A stretch of 64,000 nucleotides of DNA from Aliigemmobacter aestuarii (GCF_004799285.1 NZ_SSND01000004.1:1-64000), one strand, 5' to 3'. Positions 34,711 through 45,237 are shown, numbered from the stretch's first letter. Program-made: numbers and translations. The notes: generated by a model not told the origin, from the letters alone.

Positions 34711-37365
34711 ATGGCAGTCGTCGTCGTCGAGTCTCCGGCCAAGGCCAAGACAATCAACAAATATCTCGGCTCCGACTACACGGTTCTGGCATCCTACGGC
34801 CATGTCCGCGACCTGCCTCCGAAGGATGGTTCGGTCGATCCCGAGAACGAATTCGACATGAAATGGGAGGTCGCGCCGGAAAGCCGCAAGCATGTCCGCG
34901 CGATCGCCGAGGCGTTGAAGACCGACGACACGCTGATCCTTGCCACCGACCCCGACCGCGAGGGCGAGGCGATTTCCTGGCATCTGAAAGAGGCGCTGGC
35001 CCCCAGCCTGAAGAAGGGCAAGAAGGTCAGTCGCGTCACCTTCAACGCGATCACCAAATCCGCCGTGACCGAGGCGATGAAGGCCCCCCGCGAGGTGGAC
35101 GATGCCCTGGTCGAGGCCTACCTCGCGCGCCGCGCGCTGGATTATCTGGTGGGCTTCACCCTGTCGCCTGTCCTGTGGCGCAAGCTGCCGGGTGCCAAGT
35201 CGGCGGGGCGGGTGCAATCGGTCTGCCTGCGGCTGATCGTCGAACGCGAGATGGAGATCGAGGCGTTTCGTGCCCGCGAATACTGGACCGTCACCGCCAC
35301 GCTGGCCACCCCGCGCGGGCAGGAATATCAGGCCCGCCTGACCGTGTTGGGCGGGAAGAAACTGGACAAGTTCGACATACCCACAGCCGAGGCGGCGGAA
35401 CTGGCTGTCAAGGCTGTCACTTCCCGGACATTGACGGTTTCGGGCGTGGAATCGAAACCCGCCAGCCGGAACCCCTGGCCGCCCTTCATGACCTCGACCC
35501 TGCAGCAGGAGGCCAGCCGAAAGCTGGGCTTCGGCGCCAAGGCCACGATGTCGGCGGCGCAGCGCCTGTATGAGGCCGGGCACATCACATATATGCGGAC
35601 CGACGGCATCGACATGGCCCCCGAGGCGGTGATGGCCGCGCGGGACGAGATCAGGGACCGCTTCGGGCCGGGTTATGTGCCCGACAGCCCCCGGATGTAC
35701 AAGAACAAGGCCAAGAACGCGCAGGAGGCGCATGAATGCATCCGCCCCACCGACATGTCGGCCGCACCCGAGAAACTGCGCCTGGCCGACCCTGACCAGC
35801 GCAGGCTTTATGACCTGATCTGGAAACGCACCATCGCCAGCCAGATGGCCGCCGCCCGGCTGGAACGCACGACGGTCGACATCACCAGCCCCGACGGCCA
35901 GGTGGGCCTGCGCGCGACGGGCCAGGTGGTGCTGTTCGACGGGTTCCTCAAGGTCTATGACGAGGGCCGCGACGACGATGGCGAGGACGAAGGCCGCCTG
36001 CCCCAGATCATGCAGGGCGAGGCCGCCGAAAAGCGTGGCGTTCTGCCCGAACAGCATTTCACCCAGCCTCCGCCCCGCTACACCGAGGCGACGCTGGTCA
36101 AGCGGATGGAAGAGCTTGGCATCGGTCGCCCCTCGACCTATGCCTCGATCATCTCGACGATCCAGGATCGGGAATATGTCCGCAAGGACAAGAACCGCCT
36201 GATCCCCGAGGACAAGGGGCGGCTGGTTACGGCCTTCCTTGCGAACTTCTTCCGCCGCTATGTGGAATACGATTTCACCGCCGATCTGGAAGCCCAGCTT
36301 GACGATGTCTCGGCGGGCGAACGGGATTACAAGGAAGTGCTGGCGCGGTTCTGGCGCGATTTTTCGGCCGCGGTCGGCGAGACGTCGGATCTGCGTATCG
36401 GCGAGGTGCTGGAAAAGATCGACGATTTCCTGGCACCCCATCTTTATCCGCCGCGCCCCGATGGGGCCGATCCGCGGGCCTGTCCGACCTGCGGAACCGG
36501 GCGGCTGCACCTGAAGACCGCGCGGTCGGGCGGGGCCTTCATCGGCTGCGGGAACTATCCCGAATGCCGCTATACCCGCCCGATCTCGGGTGCCGAGGAT
36601 GCCGTGACGGCCGATGGACGGGTTCTGGGTGAAGAGGACGGGGTCGAGATCACGCTGCGCGCGGGCCGCTTCGGCCCTTATGTGCAGAAGGGCGAGGCCA
36701 CGGCGGAAAGCCCCAAGCCGCCCCGTGCGAGCCTGCCCAAGGGCTGGTCGCCCGAAAGCCTGACGCTGGAACGCGCGCTGATGCTGTTGAACCTGCCGCG
36801 CCGGATCGGGCCGCATCCCGATGATGGCGAGGTGATCGAGGCCGCGATCGGCCGCTTCGGTCCCTATGTGAAGCACGGGTCGACCTATGCCAACCTGCCG
36901 GATGTCGAGGAGGTCTTCACCATCGGCATGAACCGCGCGGTCGAGGTTTTGGCCGAAAAGGCGGCGCGTGGCCCCGGCAAGGGGCGCGGGGCTGCGGCAG
37001 AGCCGCTGCGCGTGCTGGGTGATCACCCCGACGGCGGGCCCGTCGTCGTCATGCCCGGCAAGTACGGCCCCTATGTGAAATGGGAAAAGGTCAATGCGAC
37101 CCTCCCGAAAGGGTCCGCGCCGGAAACCGTGACGCTGGACGAGGCGCTGGTGCTGATCGCCGAGAAGGCCGGAAAGGCGGGCGGCCGCAAGACCGCGAAG
37201 AAGCCCGCCGCCAAGGCCGCAGGGGAAAAGCCCGCCAAGGCGAAGGCTGCGCCGAAAAAAGCGGGGGCGAAAAAGCCTGCGGCAAAGAAACCGGCGACAA
37301 AGACTGCGGCGGCCAAGCCCGCCACGCGGAAGGCTTCGGCAAAGGCATCGCCCGCGAAGGATTGA
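34711..37365 (+). CDS. topA: DNA topoisomerase I
   Basis: An 884-residue type IA topoisomerase that relaxes negative supercoils. The TOPRIM domain begins MAVVVVESPAKAKTINKYLG and contains DPDREGEAISWH. The active-site tyrosine is Y294 in HITYMRTDGI. A zinc-ribbon-type region with CPTCGTG and CGNYPEC (four cysteines) is followed by repeated GRFGPYV segments. The C-terminus is a lysine/alanine-rich tail, often seen in GC-rich bacteria. The start follows AAGGGTTCCA. It converges on choV across a hairpin. Confidence 0.97.
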   Translation: MAVVVVESPAKAKTINKYLGSDYTVLASYGHVRDLPPKDGSVDPENEFDMKWEVAPESRKHVRAIAEALKTDDTLILATDPDREGEAISWHLKEALAPSLKKGKKVSRVTFNAITKSAVTEAMKAPREVDDALVEAYLARRALDYLVGFTLSPVLWRKLPGAKSAGRVQSVCLRLIVEREMEIEAFRAREYWTVTATLATPRGQEYQARLTVLGGKKLDKFDIPTAEAAELAVKAVTSRTLTVSGVESKPASRNPWPPFMTSTLQQEASRKLGFGAKATMSAAQRLYEAGHITYMRTDGIDMAPEAVMAARDEIRDRFGPGYVPDSPRMYKNKAKNAQEAHECIRPTDMSAAPEKLRLADPDQRRLYDLIWKRTIASQMAAARLERTTVDITSPDGQVGLRATGQVVLFDGFLKVYDEGRDDDGEDEGRLPQIMQGEAAEKRGVLPEQHFTQPPPRYTEATLVKRMEELGIGRPSTYASIISTIQDREYVRKDKNRLIPEDKGRLVTAFLANFFRRYVEYDFTADLEAQLDDVSAGERDYKEVLARFWRDFSAAVGETSDLRIGEVLEKIDDFLAPHLYPPRPDGADPRACPTCGTGRLHLKTARSGGAFIGCGNYPECRYTRPISGAEDAVTADGRVLGEEDGVEITLRAGRFGPYVQKGEATAESPKPPRASLPKGWSPESLTLERALMLLNLPRRIGPHPDDGEVIEAAIGRFGPYVKHGSTYANLPDVEEVFTIGMNRAVEVLAEKAARGPGKGRGAAAEPLRVLGDHPDGGPVVVMPGKYGPYVKWEKVNATLPKGSAPETVTLDEALVLIAEKAGKAGGRKTAKKPAAKAAGEKPAKAKAAPKKAGAKKPAAKKPATKTAAAKPATRKASAKASPAKD

Positions 37366-37380
37366 ACCCCGCAAGATGGC

Positions 37381-37410
37381 GGGCGCGGTCGGCGCTCCGG
37401 CCCCGCGCCC
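37381..37410. terminator. Hairpin between converging topA and choV
   Basis: GGGCGCGG (37381-37388) and CCGCGCCC (37403-37410) pair across a 14-base loop, filling most of the 45-base gap between the two stop codons. There is no T-tract on either strand, so it may act with Rho or as a 3' end stabiliser. Confidence 0.45.
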
Positions 37411-38469
37411 TCAGCCGCGCGGGTTCACCAGGCGCGCCATCACGTCGACCGCGGTGATCCGGCCCAAGGGCCGGCCCGCTTCGGTCACGGCGATCTCGGT
37501 CGCGCCATCGCGGATCATCTCCATCACCTGGCGGACGGGCGTGTCCGGGCCGACCTCGGGGCCGGTGCTTGTGCCTGTGCCTTCGGCCATGATGTCGGCC
37601 GCCGTCAGAACACCCAGCGGGTTCATATGCGCCACGAAATCGGCCACATATTCGCTGACCGGGTTGGCGATGATCTCGCGCGCGGTGCCGCATTGCACGA
37701 TCCGCCCGCCCTCCATCAGGGCGATCCGGTTACCCAGCTTGAAGGCTTCGTCCAGGTCATGGCTGACGAAGATGATGGTGCGCTTCAGGGTGGACTGAAG
37801 CTCCAGCAGTTCGTCCTGAAGCTTGGCCCGGATCAGCGGGTCAAGCGCGCTGAAGGGTTCGTCCATCAGAAGGATCGGCGCCTCGGTCGCGAAGGCGCGC
37901 GCAAGGCCCACGCGCTGCTGCATCCCGCCCGAAAGCTCGCCCACCTTGCGGTCGGCCCATTGCGACAGGTTCACCAGTTCCAGCTGCTGGTCAACGCGTT
38001 CGCGCCGCGCGGCCTTGTCCATCCCGCCCAGTTCCAGGCCAAGGCCCACGTTTTCGCGCACGGTGCGCCAGGGCAGAAGGCCGAACTGCTGAAACACCAT
38101 GGCCACCCGTGTAAGCCGGATGCGGCGCAGCGTTTCCGGGTCGGCATGGGTCACATCGACCAGACCATTGCCGTCGCAGACATGCACCGCCCCCCGGCAC
38201 ACCGGGTTCAGCCCGTTGACCGCACGCAACAGCGTGGATTTCCCCGAACCGGACAGGCCCATCAGCACCAGGATCTCGCCCTCGGCCACATCAAGCGAAC
38301 AGTCGTGCACGCCCAGTACCTGGCCCGTGGCCTCCTGGATCTCGCCCCGGCTCTGGCCCTGATCCATCAGCGGAAGGGCACGGTCGGGGTGATCGCCGAA
38401 CACGATCGAGACATTGTCGAACCGCACGGCCAGCCCGGCGGTTTCGGCGGGATCGGTGATGCGGGTCAT
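37411..38469 (-). CDS. choV: Choline ABC transporter ATP-binding protein
   Basis: A 352-residue ATPase of the ProV/OpuAA type. Walker A is GLSGSGKSTLLR, the Q-loop is FQQFGLLPWRTV, the signature is LSGGMQQRVGLARA and Walker B is ILLMDEPFSALD. A C-terminal CBS-like region (GRPLGRITAVDVM) is present, as in osmoregulated or choline importers. Its ATG overlaps the choW stop (ATGA). It is the last gene of choX-choW-choV and powers choline uptake feeding the divergent bet genes. Confidence 0.9.
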   Translation of the reverse strand: MTRITDPAETAGLAVRFDNVSIVFGDHPDRALPLMDQGQSRGEIQEATGQVLGVHDCSLDVAEGEILVLMGLSGSGKSTLLRAVNGLNPVCRGAVHVCDGNGLVDVTHADPETLRRIRLTRVAMVFQQFGLLPWRTVRENVGLGLELGGMDKAARRERVDQQLELVNLSQWADRKVGELSGGMQQRVGLARAFATEAPILLMDEPFSALDPLIRAKLQDELLELQSTLKRTIIFVSHDLDEAFKLGNRIALMEGGRIVQCGTAREIIANPVSEYVADFVAHMNPLGVLTAADIMAEGTGTSTGPEVGPDTPVRQVMEMIRDGATEIAVTEAGRPLGRITAVDVMARLVNPRG

Positions 38470-39299
38470 TTGCGCGACACTCTCAGCATGCGGTCCAGAA
38501 GGATCGCGACCACGACGATGATGATGCCGGATTCGAAGCCGAGCGCGGTGTTCACGCTGTTCAGCGCCCGCACCACCGGCACGCCAAGCCCGTTCGCGCC
38601 GACAAGCGCGGCGATCACCACCATCGACAGCGACAGCATGATCGTCTGGTTCAGCCCCGCCATGATCTGCGGAAAGGCGTAGGGCAGTTCCACCTTCCAC
38701 AGGACTTGCCGCTTCGTCGCGCCAAAGGCCGTCGCCGCCTCCAGCAGGGCCAGCGGCGTCGAGGTGACGCCCAGGTGGGTCAGGCGGATCGGCGCGGGCA
38801 GAACGAAGATGACCGTCGCGATAAGGCCCGGCACCATGCCGATGCCGAAAAAGACGATGGCCGGGATCAGATAGACGAAGGTCGGCAGCGTCTGCATCAG
38901 GTCCAGCACCGGCACCATCCACTGGTAAAGACGCGGGCGGTGCGCCGCCGCGATCCCGATCGGCACTCCCAGACCCATGCAGACCACACAGGCCGAAAGG
39001 ACCAGCGTCAGGCTTTCGGTCGTGGGTTTCCAGTAACCCTGGTTCAGGATGAACAGAAAGCCCACCAGCACCAGAAGGGCCGTCTTCCATGATTTCTGCA
39101 GCGCATAGGTCAGCACGACGAACAGTGCCACGATCACCAGCGGCGGCGGCGTCTGCAAAAGCCACAGGATCGCGTCGATCAGCGCCTCCATCGTGGCGCC
39201 CATGGCGTCGAAGACCGGCGCCAGATGGTCTTTCATCCAGTCGAAGACGACCTTGGCCGCCTTGCCGACCGGAATCTTGTTGTCCGTCAGCCAGTCCAT
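38466..39299 (-). CDS. choW: Choline ABC transporter permease
   Basis: A 277-residue inner-membrane permease of the ProW/OpuAB type with about six or seven helices. The cytoplasmic coupling loop EAATAFGATKRQVLWKVELP is typical of the family. It follows choX after a 90-base gap that contains a strong hairpin repeat, and overlaps choV by four bases. Confidence 0.9.
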   Translation of the reverse strand: MDWLTDNKIPVGKAAKVVFDWMKDHLAPVFDAMGATMEALIDAILWLLQTPPPLVIVALFVVLTYALQKSWKTALLVLVGFLFILNQGYWKPTTESLTLVLSACVVCMGLGVPIGIAAAHRPRLYQWMVPVLDLMQTLPTFVYLIPAIVFFGIGMVPGLIATVIFVLPAPIRLTHLGVTSTPLALLEAATAFGATKRQVLWKVELPYAFPQIMAGLNQTIMLSLSMVVIAALVGANGLGVPVVRALNSVNTALGFESGIIIVVVAILLDRMLRVSRK

Positions 39300-39313
39300 T
39301 GGCGCGCGATTCC

Positions 39314-39364
39314 CTTCATTCTGGTGAAAATATCCCTGGGGGTCCGGGGGGCAGCGCCCCCCGG
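39314..39364. repeat. Half copy of the dispersed element inside the choX-choW gap
   Basis: TTCATTCTGG, then AAATATCCC and a G-run, match the right half of the full elements. It ends in a perfect nine-pair stem CCGGGGGGC-AGC-GCCCCCCGG (39344-39364). Because it lies between choX and choW in the same transcript, it may protect the choX part of the mRNA or reduce read-through into choW. Confidence 0.75.
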
Positions 39365-39388
39365 CCTCCGGTCAGGATCGGCCAGGGA

Positions 39389-40309
39389 TCAGAGCCCAAG
39401 CGCCCCCTTGACGGCCGCCATCGCGTCGCCGCCGTCCTTCGTGGTCACGCCCGCAAGCCAGGCGTCCAGGACGCCCGGATTGGCGGCAAGCCAGGTCTTG
39501 GCGGCCTCCATCGGGTCGGCCCCGTCGTTCAGGATCGCGCCCATGATCTCGTTTTCCATGGCCAGCGTGAATTCGAGGTTCTGCAGCAGCTTGCCGGTGT
39601 TCGGGCATTCCGCGACATAGCCCTTGCGGGTGTTCGTGGCCACTTCCGCGCCACCGAAGTTCGGGCCGAAGAAGTCATCGCCGCCCGACAGGTAGGTCAG
39701 TTCGAAATTGGCGTTCATCGGGTGGGGTTCCCAGCCCAGGAACACGATCGGCGTGTCGGCGCCCGCGCGGGCCACCTCGGCCAGCATCCCCTGTTCCGAG
39801 GATTCGACCACCTCGAAGCCCTGCAGGTCAAAGGCATTCTGCCCGATCATGTCGAGGATCAGCCGGTTTCCGTCATTGCCCGGTTCGATGCCATAGATCT
39901 TGCCTTCCAGCGCGTCCTTGTGCTTGGCGATGTCGGCGAAATCGGCGATCCCCAGGGCCTTGCCCGCGGCGTTGGTGGCCAGCGTGTATTTCGCGCCCAC
40001 AAGGTTGGTGCGCACGGTTTCCACCGTGCCTGCCTCGCGGTAGGGGGCGATGTCGGCTTCCATCGTCGGCATCCAGTTGCCAAGGAAGACATCCACATCG
40101 CCTTCGGCCAAACCGGTATAGGTGACCGGCACCGACAGAAGTTTGGTTTCGGTTTCATACCCCAGCGCCTGAAGCACGACCGAGGTCGCGGCGGTGGTGG
40201 CGGTGATGTCGGTCCAGCCCACATCCGAGAAGACGACCTTGTCGCAATTGGCGAAGGCGGGGGTGGTCAGGGCCAGAAGGGCCGAGGTCAGAAGGGCTTT
40301 GCGCAGCAT
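39389..40309 (-). CDS. choX: Choline-binding periplasmic protein
   Basis: A 306-residue precursor with a cleavable signal peptide (MLRKALLTSALLALTTPAFA, cleavage after AFA). The mature part belongs to the OpuAC/ProX-type binding proteins: VVFSDVGWTDITATTAA, FLGNWMPTME with an aromatic box residue, and FLGWEPHPMN. Such proteins deliver choline to the ChoW/ChoV channel. It is the first gene of the operon and is divergent from betI, with a BetI-like operator between, so choline induction is likely. Confidence 0.92.
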   Translation of the reverse strand: MLRKALLTSALLALTTPAFANCDKVVFSDVGWTDITATTAATSVVLQALGYETETKLLSVPVTYTGLAEGDVDVFLGNWMPTMEADIAPYREAGTVETVRTNLVGAKYTLATNAAGKALGIADFADIAKHKDALEGKIYGIEPGNDGNRLILDMIGQNAFDLQGFEVVESSEQGMLAEVARAGADTPIVFLGWEPHPMNANFELTYLSGGDDFFGPNFGGAEVATNTRKGYVAECPNTGKLLQNLEFTLAMENEIMGAILNDGADPMEAAKTWLAANPGVLDAWLAGVTTKDGGDAMAAVKGALGL

Positions 40310-40369
40310 GGTTCAAGGGGCTCCCTGTTGTGGCGTCGTGCATCATCGCATCGGATTGCGCGGTTGTTG

Positions 40370-40383
40370 ATTGACGAGTCAAT
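40370..40383. promoter_or_regulatory. BetI-type operator
   Basis: ATTGAC-GA-GTCAAT is a perfect palindrome in the choX-betI divergent gap, 61 bases from each start codon. It closely resembles known BetI operators with ATTGA...TCAAT half sites. It probably mediates choline-responsive repression of both transcription units. Confidence 0.72.
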
Positions 40384-40430
40384 AAACTTCGCGCTACCCC
40401 GGTTTGGCAAGTCATTTTTGGGAACCTGCC

Positions 40431-41015
40431 ATGCCCAAGGTCGGAATGGAGCCTATCCGAAAGGCCGCGCTGGTCAAAGCCACGATCGTCGAGATCGGGC
40501 GCACCGGCAGCCTTGACGTGACCGTAAGCCAGATCGCCAAGCGCGCGGGCATGTCCTCGGCGCTGGCGCATCACTACTTCGGATCGAAAGAGGAAATCTT
40601 CCTGGCCGCGATGCGCCACATCCTGACGCTGTACGGCGCCGAGGTGCGGGGGGCGCTGGCCGCCAGCGAAGGACCCGAGGCGCGGTTGCGGGCGATTTTG
40701 CGCGTCTCCTTCTCGCCTGCGAACTTCCGGCGCGAGGCGGTAGGGGCCTGGCTGAACTTCTATGTGCTGGCCCAGACCAATCCGCAGGCGCGGCGGCTTC
40801 TGGCGGTCTATCAGCGGCGGCTCCATTCCAACCTGATGGTTTGCCTGCGCCCCCTGGCCGGGGACCGGTCCGCCGACATCGCCGGCGGAATGGGCGCGCT
40901 GATCGACGGGCTTTACCTGCGCGAGGCGCTGAAACACGGCGCGCCCGACAGCACCGCAGCCGTCGCGGCCGTGTTCGACTATCTCGACTGTTCGCTGAAA
41001 GGAAAATCCGCATGA
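40431..41015 (+). CDS. betI: TetR-family choline-responsive repressor BetI
   Basis: A 194-residue TetR-type repressor. It starts [19 protein letters not shown], close to the BetI consensus. The HTH is [26 protein letters not shown], and the C-terminal core has [19 protein letters not shown]. BetI binds DNA until choline is present. It is the first gene of betI-betB-dehydratase-betA and overlaps betB by four bases. Confidence 0.94.
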   Translation: MPKVGMEPIRKAALVKATIVEIGRTGSLDVTVSQIAKRAGMSSALAHHYFGSKEEIFLAAMRHILTLYGAEVRGALAASEGPEARLRAILRVSFSPANFRREAVGAWLNFYVLAQTNPQARRLLAVYQRRLHSNLMVCLRPLAGDRSADIAGGMGALIDGLYLREALKHGAPDSTAAVAAVFDYLDCSLKGKSA

Positions 41016-42472
41016 AGGCCCAACCCATCGCCAGCCATTTCATCGACGGGGCCTATGTGGACGATGCCGAAGGCGCGGTGATCGACGTGGTCTATCCCGC
41101 CACCGGCGAGGTGATCGCCCGCCTGCACGAGGCAACGCCCGCCCTGATCGACCGGGCGCTGGCTTCGGCCGCGCGGGCGCAAGGCGCCTGGGGGGCGATG
41201 CGGCCGGTGGAACGGGCCCGCATCCTGCGGCGCGCGGTGGACATCATCCGCGCGCGCAACGCCGAACTGTCGGAACTGGAAACGCTGGACACCGGCAAGC
41301 CCATTCAGGAAACGACCGTGGCCGACTGGCCATCGGGTGCCGATGCGATTGAATTCTTTGCCGGTCTTGCGCCGACAGTGACCGGGGAAACCGTGCCGCT
41401 TGGGGGCGATTTCGTCTACACGATCCGTGAACCGCTGGGGGTTTGCGTTGGGATCGGTGCCTGGAACTATCCCAGCCAGATCGCCTGCTGGAAGGCCGCG
41501 CCCGCGCTGGCGCTTGGCAATGCGATGGTCTTCAAACCGTCCGAGGTCACGCCCCTTGGCGCGCTGAAACTGGCCGAGATCTTCATCGAGGCGGGAATGC
41601 CCGCAGGCCTGTTCAACGTGGTGCAGGGCCGTGGCGCGGTGGGCGCCGCACTTGTCACTGATCCGCGCGTGGCGAAGGTGTCGCTGACCGGGTCTGTGCC
41701 GACGGGGCAAAAGGTCTATGCCGCCGCGGCGCAGGGCATCCGCCATGTGACGATGGAACTGGGCGGCAAGTCGCCGCTGATCGTCTTTGAAGATGCCGAT
41801 CTGGACAGCGCCGTCGGCGCGGCCATGCTGGGGAACTTCTATTCCACCGGGCAGATCTGTTCCAACGGCACGCGGGTCTTCGTGCAGAAGGGCGTGAGGG
41901 AGGATTTCCTGCGCCGCCTGAAGGCACGGGCCGAGGCGATCCGCCTGGGCGATCCGCTGGACCCCGATACCCAGATGGGGCCGCTTGTCAGCCAGGCGCA
42001 ACTCGACAAGGTGCTGGCCTATGTCGAGGGCGCCATGGCGCAGGGCGCGCGTCTGGTGACGGGGGGCGCGCGGGCCGGGCAGGGGCAGGGGCAGGGCTAT
42101 TTCATCCAGCCCACTGCCTTTGCCGATGTGACCGACGACATGACTCTGGCCTGCGAAGAGGTCTTCGGGCCGGTCATGGCGGTTCTGGATTTCGACACCG
42201 AGGACGAGGTGATCGCGCGCGCCAATGACACCCAGTTCGGGCTGGCCGCGGGCGTGTTCACCGCCGATCTGACGCGCGCGCATCGCGTGGTGGCACGGCT
42301 TCAGGCGGGCACCTGCTGGATTAACGCCTATAACCTGACGCCGGTCGAAGGCCCGTTCGGCGGCGTCAAGATGTCGGGCGTCGGGCGCGAGAACGGCCGC
42401 GCGGCGGTCGAACATTACACGCAGGTCAAGTCCGTCTATGTCGGGATGGGGCCGGTCGATGCCCCTTACTGA
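41012..42472 (+). CDS. betB: Betaine aldehyde dehydrogenase
   Basis: A 486-residue NAD-dependent aldehyde dehydrogenase producing glycine betaine. [21 protein letters not shown] and [10 protein letters not shown] carry the cofactor and general-base elements. The catalytic cysteine is C283 in [32 protein letters not shown] is typical of BetB. It overlaps betI (ATGA) and, by 14 bases, the following gene. Confidence 0.95.
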   Translation: MKAQPIASHFIDGAYVDDAEGAVIDVVYPATGEVIARLHEATPALIDRALASAARAQGAWGAMRPVERARILRRAVDIIRARNAELSELETLDTGKPIQETTVADWPSGADAIEFFAGLAPTVTGETVPLGGDFVYTIREPLGVCVGIGAWNYPSQIACWKAAPALALGNAMVFKPSEVTPLGALKLAEIFIEAGMPAGLFNVVQGRGAVGAALVTDPRVAKVSLTGSVPTGQKVYAAAAQGIRHVTMELGGKSPLIVFEDADLDSAVGAAMLGNFYSTGQICSNGTRVFVQKGVREDFLRRLKARAEAIRLGDPLDPDTQMGPLVSQAQLDKVLAYVEGAMAQGARLVTGGARAGQGQGQGYFIQPTAFADVTDDMTLACEEVFGPVMAVLDFDTEDEVIARANDTQFGLAAGVFTADLTRAHRVVARLQAGTCWINAYNLTPVEGPFGGVKMSGVGRENGRAAVEHYTQVKSVYVGMGPVDAPY

Positions 42473-43475
42473 CGTCCCCGCGCCGGATCATCTGGCGGCG
42501 GCCTATGCGGTGACGCGGGCCGCGACGCGCCGGACACCGCTTCTGGAGGCGCCCGATCTGGCGCGCGCCTGTGGTGCCGCGCGGCTGTTCGTGAAGGCGG
42601 AAAACCTGCAAAGGGCGGGATCGTTCAAGATCCGGGGGGCCTACTGGCGGTTGACGCGGCTGTCACAGGACGCGGCGGCGCGCGGGGTGGTGGCCTATTC
42701 CTCGGGCAATTTCGCGCAAGGACTGGCGGCGGCGGGAGCGGAACTGGGCGTGCCGGTGACGATCGTCATGCCGGTCGACGCGCCCGAGATGAAGCGCCGC
42801 GCGACCGAAGCCTTCGGCGCGCGTGTCGTCCTGTCCGATCATGGCGACCGGCCCCGCGAAGAGGTCGCCAGCGCGCTTGCCGCCCGCCTTGCCGCGGATG
42901 AGGGCCTGACGCTGCTCCATCCGTTCGATGATCCCGAGATCGTCGCGGGGCAGGCCGGCGCGGGGCTGGAAGCGCTGGAACAGATGGCCGAAATGGGCGC
43001 CGAGGCGCCCGATGTGGTGGCCTGCCCGGTCGGCGGCGGGGGGCTTTTGGGCGGTGTCGCGCTTGCCGTGCGCGCGGCCCGGCCCGAGGCGGCGATCTTT
43101 GCGGTGGAACCGCAGGGCTATGACGGCATGGGCCGTTCGCTTGCACAGGGGGAACGGCTGCGCCTGACCGGAGGCGGGGCCACGATCTGCGATGCGCTGC
43201 AGGCCACCCAACCGGGCGCAGCCCCTTTCGCCGCCGCCCGCGCGGCGGGTGTGACAGGCCTTGTCGTGACCGATGCGCAAGTGGCCCATGCGATGCGCGC
43301 GGCCTTCGAACAGTTGAAACTTGTCCTCGAACCCTCGGGTGCGGTCGCGCTGGCCGCCGCCCTCGCGGGCGACCTGCCGCTTGCCGGCCGGTCCGCCCTG
43401 ATCCTTGTCACCGGCGGCAATGTCACCTTCGACCACTTTGCCGCCTGCCTGTCCTGCGAAGAGATTCGAACATGA
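42459..43475 (+). CDS. PLP-dependent threonine/serine dehydratase-like protein
   Basis: A 338-residue fold-type II PLP enzyme. The Schiff-base lysine lies in [12 protein letters not shown], the substrate loop is [10 protein letters not shown] and the phosphate-binding loop is [10 protein letters not shown]. There is no C-terminal ACT regulatory domain, so it is a catabolic-type dehydratase or racemase rather than IlvA. It sits between betB and betA with overlaps on both sides, hence is part of the choline operon. Serine formed from betaine via glycine is a logical substrate, but this is inferred. Confidence 0.83.
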   Translation: MPLTDVPAPDHLAAAYAVTRAATRRTPLLEAPDLARACGAARLFVKAENLQRAGSFKIRGAYWRLTRLSQDAAARGVVAYSSGNFAQGLAAAGAELGVPVTIVMPVDAPEMKRRATEAFGARVVLSDHGDRPREEVASALAARLAADEGLTLLHPFDDPEIVAGQAGAGLEALEQMAEMGAEAPDVVACPVGGGGLLGGVALAVRAARPEAAIFAVEPQGYDGMGRSLAQGERLRLTGGGATICDALQATQPGAAPFAAARAAGVTGLVVTDAQVAHAMRAAFEQLKLVLEPSGAVALAAALAGDLPLAGRSALILVTGGNVTFDHFAACLSCEEIRT

Positions 43476-45118
43476 CCCCGGAATATGTGATCGTCGGCGC
43501 CGGATCAGCCGGATGCGCCATGGCCTATCGTCTGGGCGAGGCCGGAAAGCGCGTGCTGGTCATCGAACATGGCGGCTCGGACGCGGGCCCCTTCATCCAG
43601 ATGCCCGCCGCCCTGTCCTATCCGATGAACATGGGGATCTACGACTGGGGCTTTCAGACCGAACCCGAACCGCATCTGGGCGGGCGGGTGCTGGCCACGC
43701 CGCGCGGCAAGGTGATCGGCGGCTCTTCCTCGATCAACGGGATGGTCTTTGTCCGCGGCCATGCGAAGGATTTCGACCACTGGGCCGATCAGGGGGCGCA
43801 GGGCTGGTCCTATGCCGACGTGCTGCCCTATTTCCGGCGGATGGAAACCAGCCACGGCGCGCAGTCGGAATTCCGCGGCAGCGACGGGCCGCTGCATGTG
43901 ACGCGCGGGCCGCGCCGGAACCCGCTGTTCGACGCCTTCATCAAGGCGGGGGAACAGGCCGGCTATCCGGTGACCGCCGATTACAACGGGCAGCAGCAGG
44001 AAGGTTTCGGACCGATGGAGGCCACGATCTGGAACGGGACTCGCTGGTCGGCGGCCAATGCCTATCTGAAGCCCGCGAAGGCCCGTTTCGGCGTTCAGGT
44101 GATCCGCGCCTTCGCCCGCCGCGTGGTGATCGAGAACGGCCGCGCCGTGGGCGTCGAGGTGTCGAGGGGTGGCCAGACCGAGGTGATCCGTGCAAGCGCC
44201 GAGGTGATCATTGCTGCATCGTCGATCAACACGCCCAAGATCCTGATGCTGTCGGGGATCGGCCCGGCCGCGCATCTGGCCGAACACGGGATCGCCGTGG
44301 TGGCCGACCGTCCGGGTGTGGGCGCGAACCTTCAGGACCATCTGGAACTTTATCTCCAATTCGCCTCGAAGCAGCCGATAACGCTTTACAAGTACTGGAA
44401 TCTCTGGGGCAAGGCGGTGATCGGGGCGCAGTGGCTGTTCACCCGCAAGGGGCTTGGCGCGTCGAACCAGTTCGAAGCCTGTGCCTTCATCCGGTCGTCG
44501 GCCGGGGTCGATTACCCCGATATCCAGTATCATTTCCTGCCCATGGCCGTGCGCTATGACGGCAAGGCTGCGGCCGAGGGGCACGGCTTTCAGGCCCATG
44601 TCGGGCCGATGCGGTCGGTCAGCCGCGGGTCGGTGACGCTTAGATCCGCCGATCCCGCGGCAACGCCGGTGATCCGGTTCAACTACATGTCCGATCCGTC
44701 TGATTGGCGCGATTTCCGCACCTGCATCCGCCTGACGCGGGAAATCTTCGGACAAGAGGCCTTTGCGCCCTTCGTGCGGCACGAGATCCAGCCCGGCGCA
44801 TCGGTCCAGAGCGACGACGAGCTGGACGGCTTCATCCGCGAGCATGTGGAAAGCGCCTATCACCCCTGCGGGACCGCCCGGATGGGGCGGCGCGACGATC
44901 CGATGGCTGTCGTCGATCCCGAAAACCGGGTGATCGGCGTAGAAGGGTTGCGCGTCGCCGACAGTTCGATCTTCCCGCGCATCACCAACGGGAACCTCAA
45001 CGCGCCCTCGATCATGGTGGGGGAAAAGGCGTCGGACCATATCCTTGGCCGCCGCCCCCTGGCGCCTGCCAATCTGGAACCCTGGGTCAACCCGCGCTGG
45101 TCGGTCGCACAGCGGTGA
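43472..45118 (+). CDS. betA: Choline dehydrogenase
   Basis: A 548-residue FAD-dependent GMC oxidoreductase oxidising choline to betaine aldehyde. The FAD motif [13 protein letters not shown] is at the N-terminus, with [25 protein letters not shown] and the C-terminal active-site histidine segment [12 protein letters not shown]. It overlaps the preceding gene by four bases and ends the bet operon. Confidence 0.95.
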   Translation: MTPEYVIVGAGSAGCAMAYRLGEAGKRVLVIEHGGSDAGPFIQMPAALSYPMNMGIYDWGFQTEPEPHLGGRVLATPRGKVIGGSSSINGMVFVRGHAKDFDHWADQGAQGWSYADVLPYFRRMETSHGAQSEFRGSDGPLHVTRGPRRNPLFDAFIKAGEQAGYPVTADYNGQQQEGFGPMEATIWNGTRWSAANAYLKPAKARFGVQVIRAFARRVVIENGRAVGVEVSRGGQTEVIRASAEVIIAASSINTPKILMLSGIGPAAHLAEHGIAVVADRPGVGANLQDHLELYLQFASKQPITLYKYWNLWGKAVIGAQWLFTRKGLGASNQFEACAFIRSSAGVDYPDIQYHFLPMAVRYDGKAAAEGHGFQAHVGPMRSVSRGSVTLRSADPAATPVIRFNYMSDPSDWRDFRTCIRLTREIFGQEAFAPFVRHEIQPGASVQSDDELDGFIREHVESAYHPCGTARMGRRDDPMAVVDPENRVIGVEGLRVADSSIFPRITNGNLNAPSIMVGEKASDHILGRRPLAPANLEPWVNPRWSVAQR

Positions 45119-45164
45119 CGCCGCGGCAAATCCGATCCGCAAAATGCCGCTTTGTTGACCCTTA

Positions 45165-45178
45165 TTGACCCTTGTCAA
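45165..45178. promoter_or_regulatory. Inverted repeat upstream of the DUF465 gene
   Basis: TTGAC-CCTT-GTCAA is a perfect 5-4-5 dyad, preceded by a near repeat of TTGACCCTTA at about 45155. TTGACC also resembles a -35 element, so this is probably the promoter/operator region of the small gene at 45238. Confidence 0.45.
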
Positions 45179-45237
45179 AGTTACCGGTGATTCCCGCGGT
45201 TAACCTTGGGCGCAACGACAAGAAAAAGGAGACGCGA

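Noticed and set aside
34525-37374. Long minus-strand open frame opposite topA
   Set aside because: topA is complete and the opposite translation is low-complexity Arg/Gly/Leu-rich sequence without motifs.
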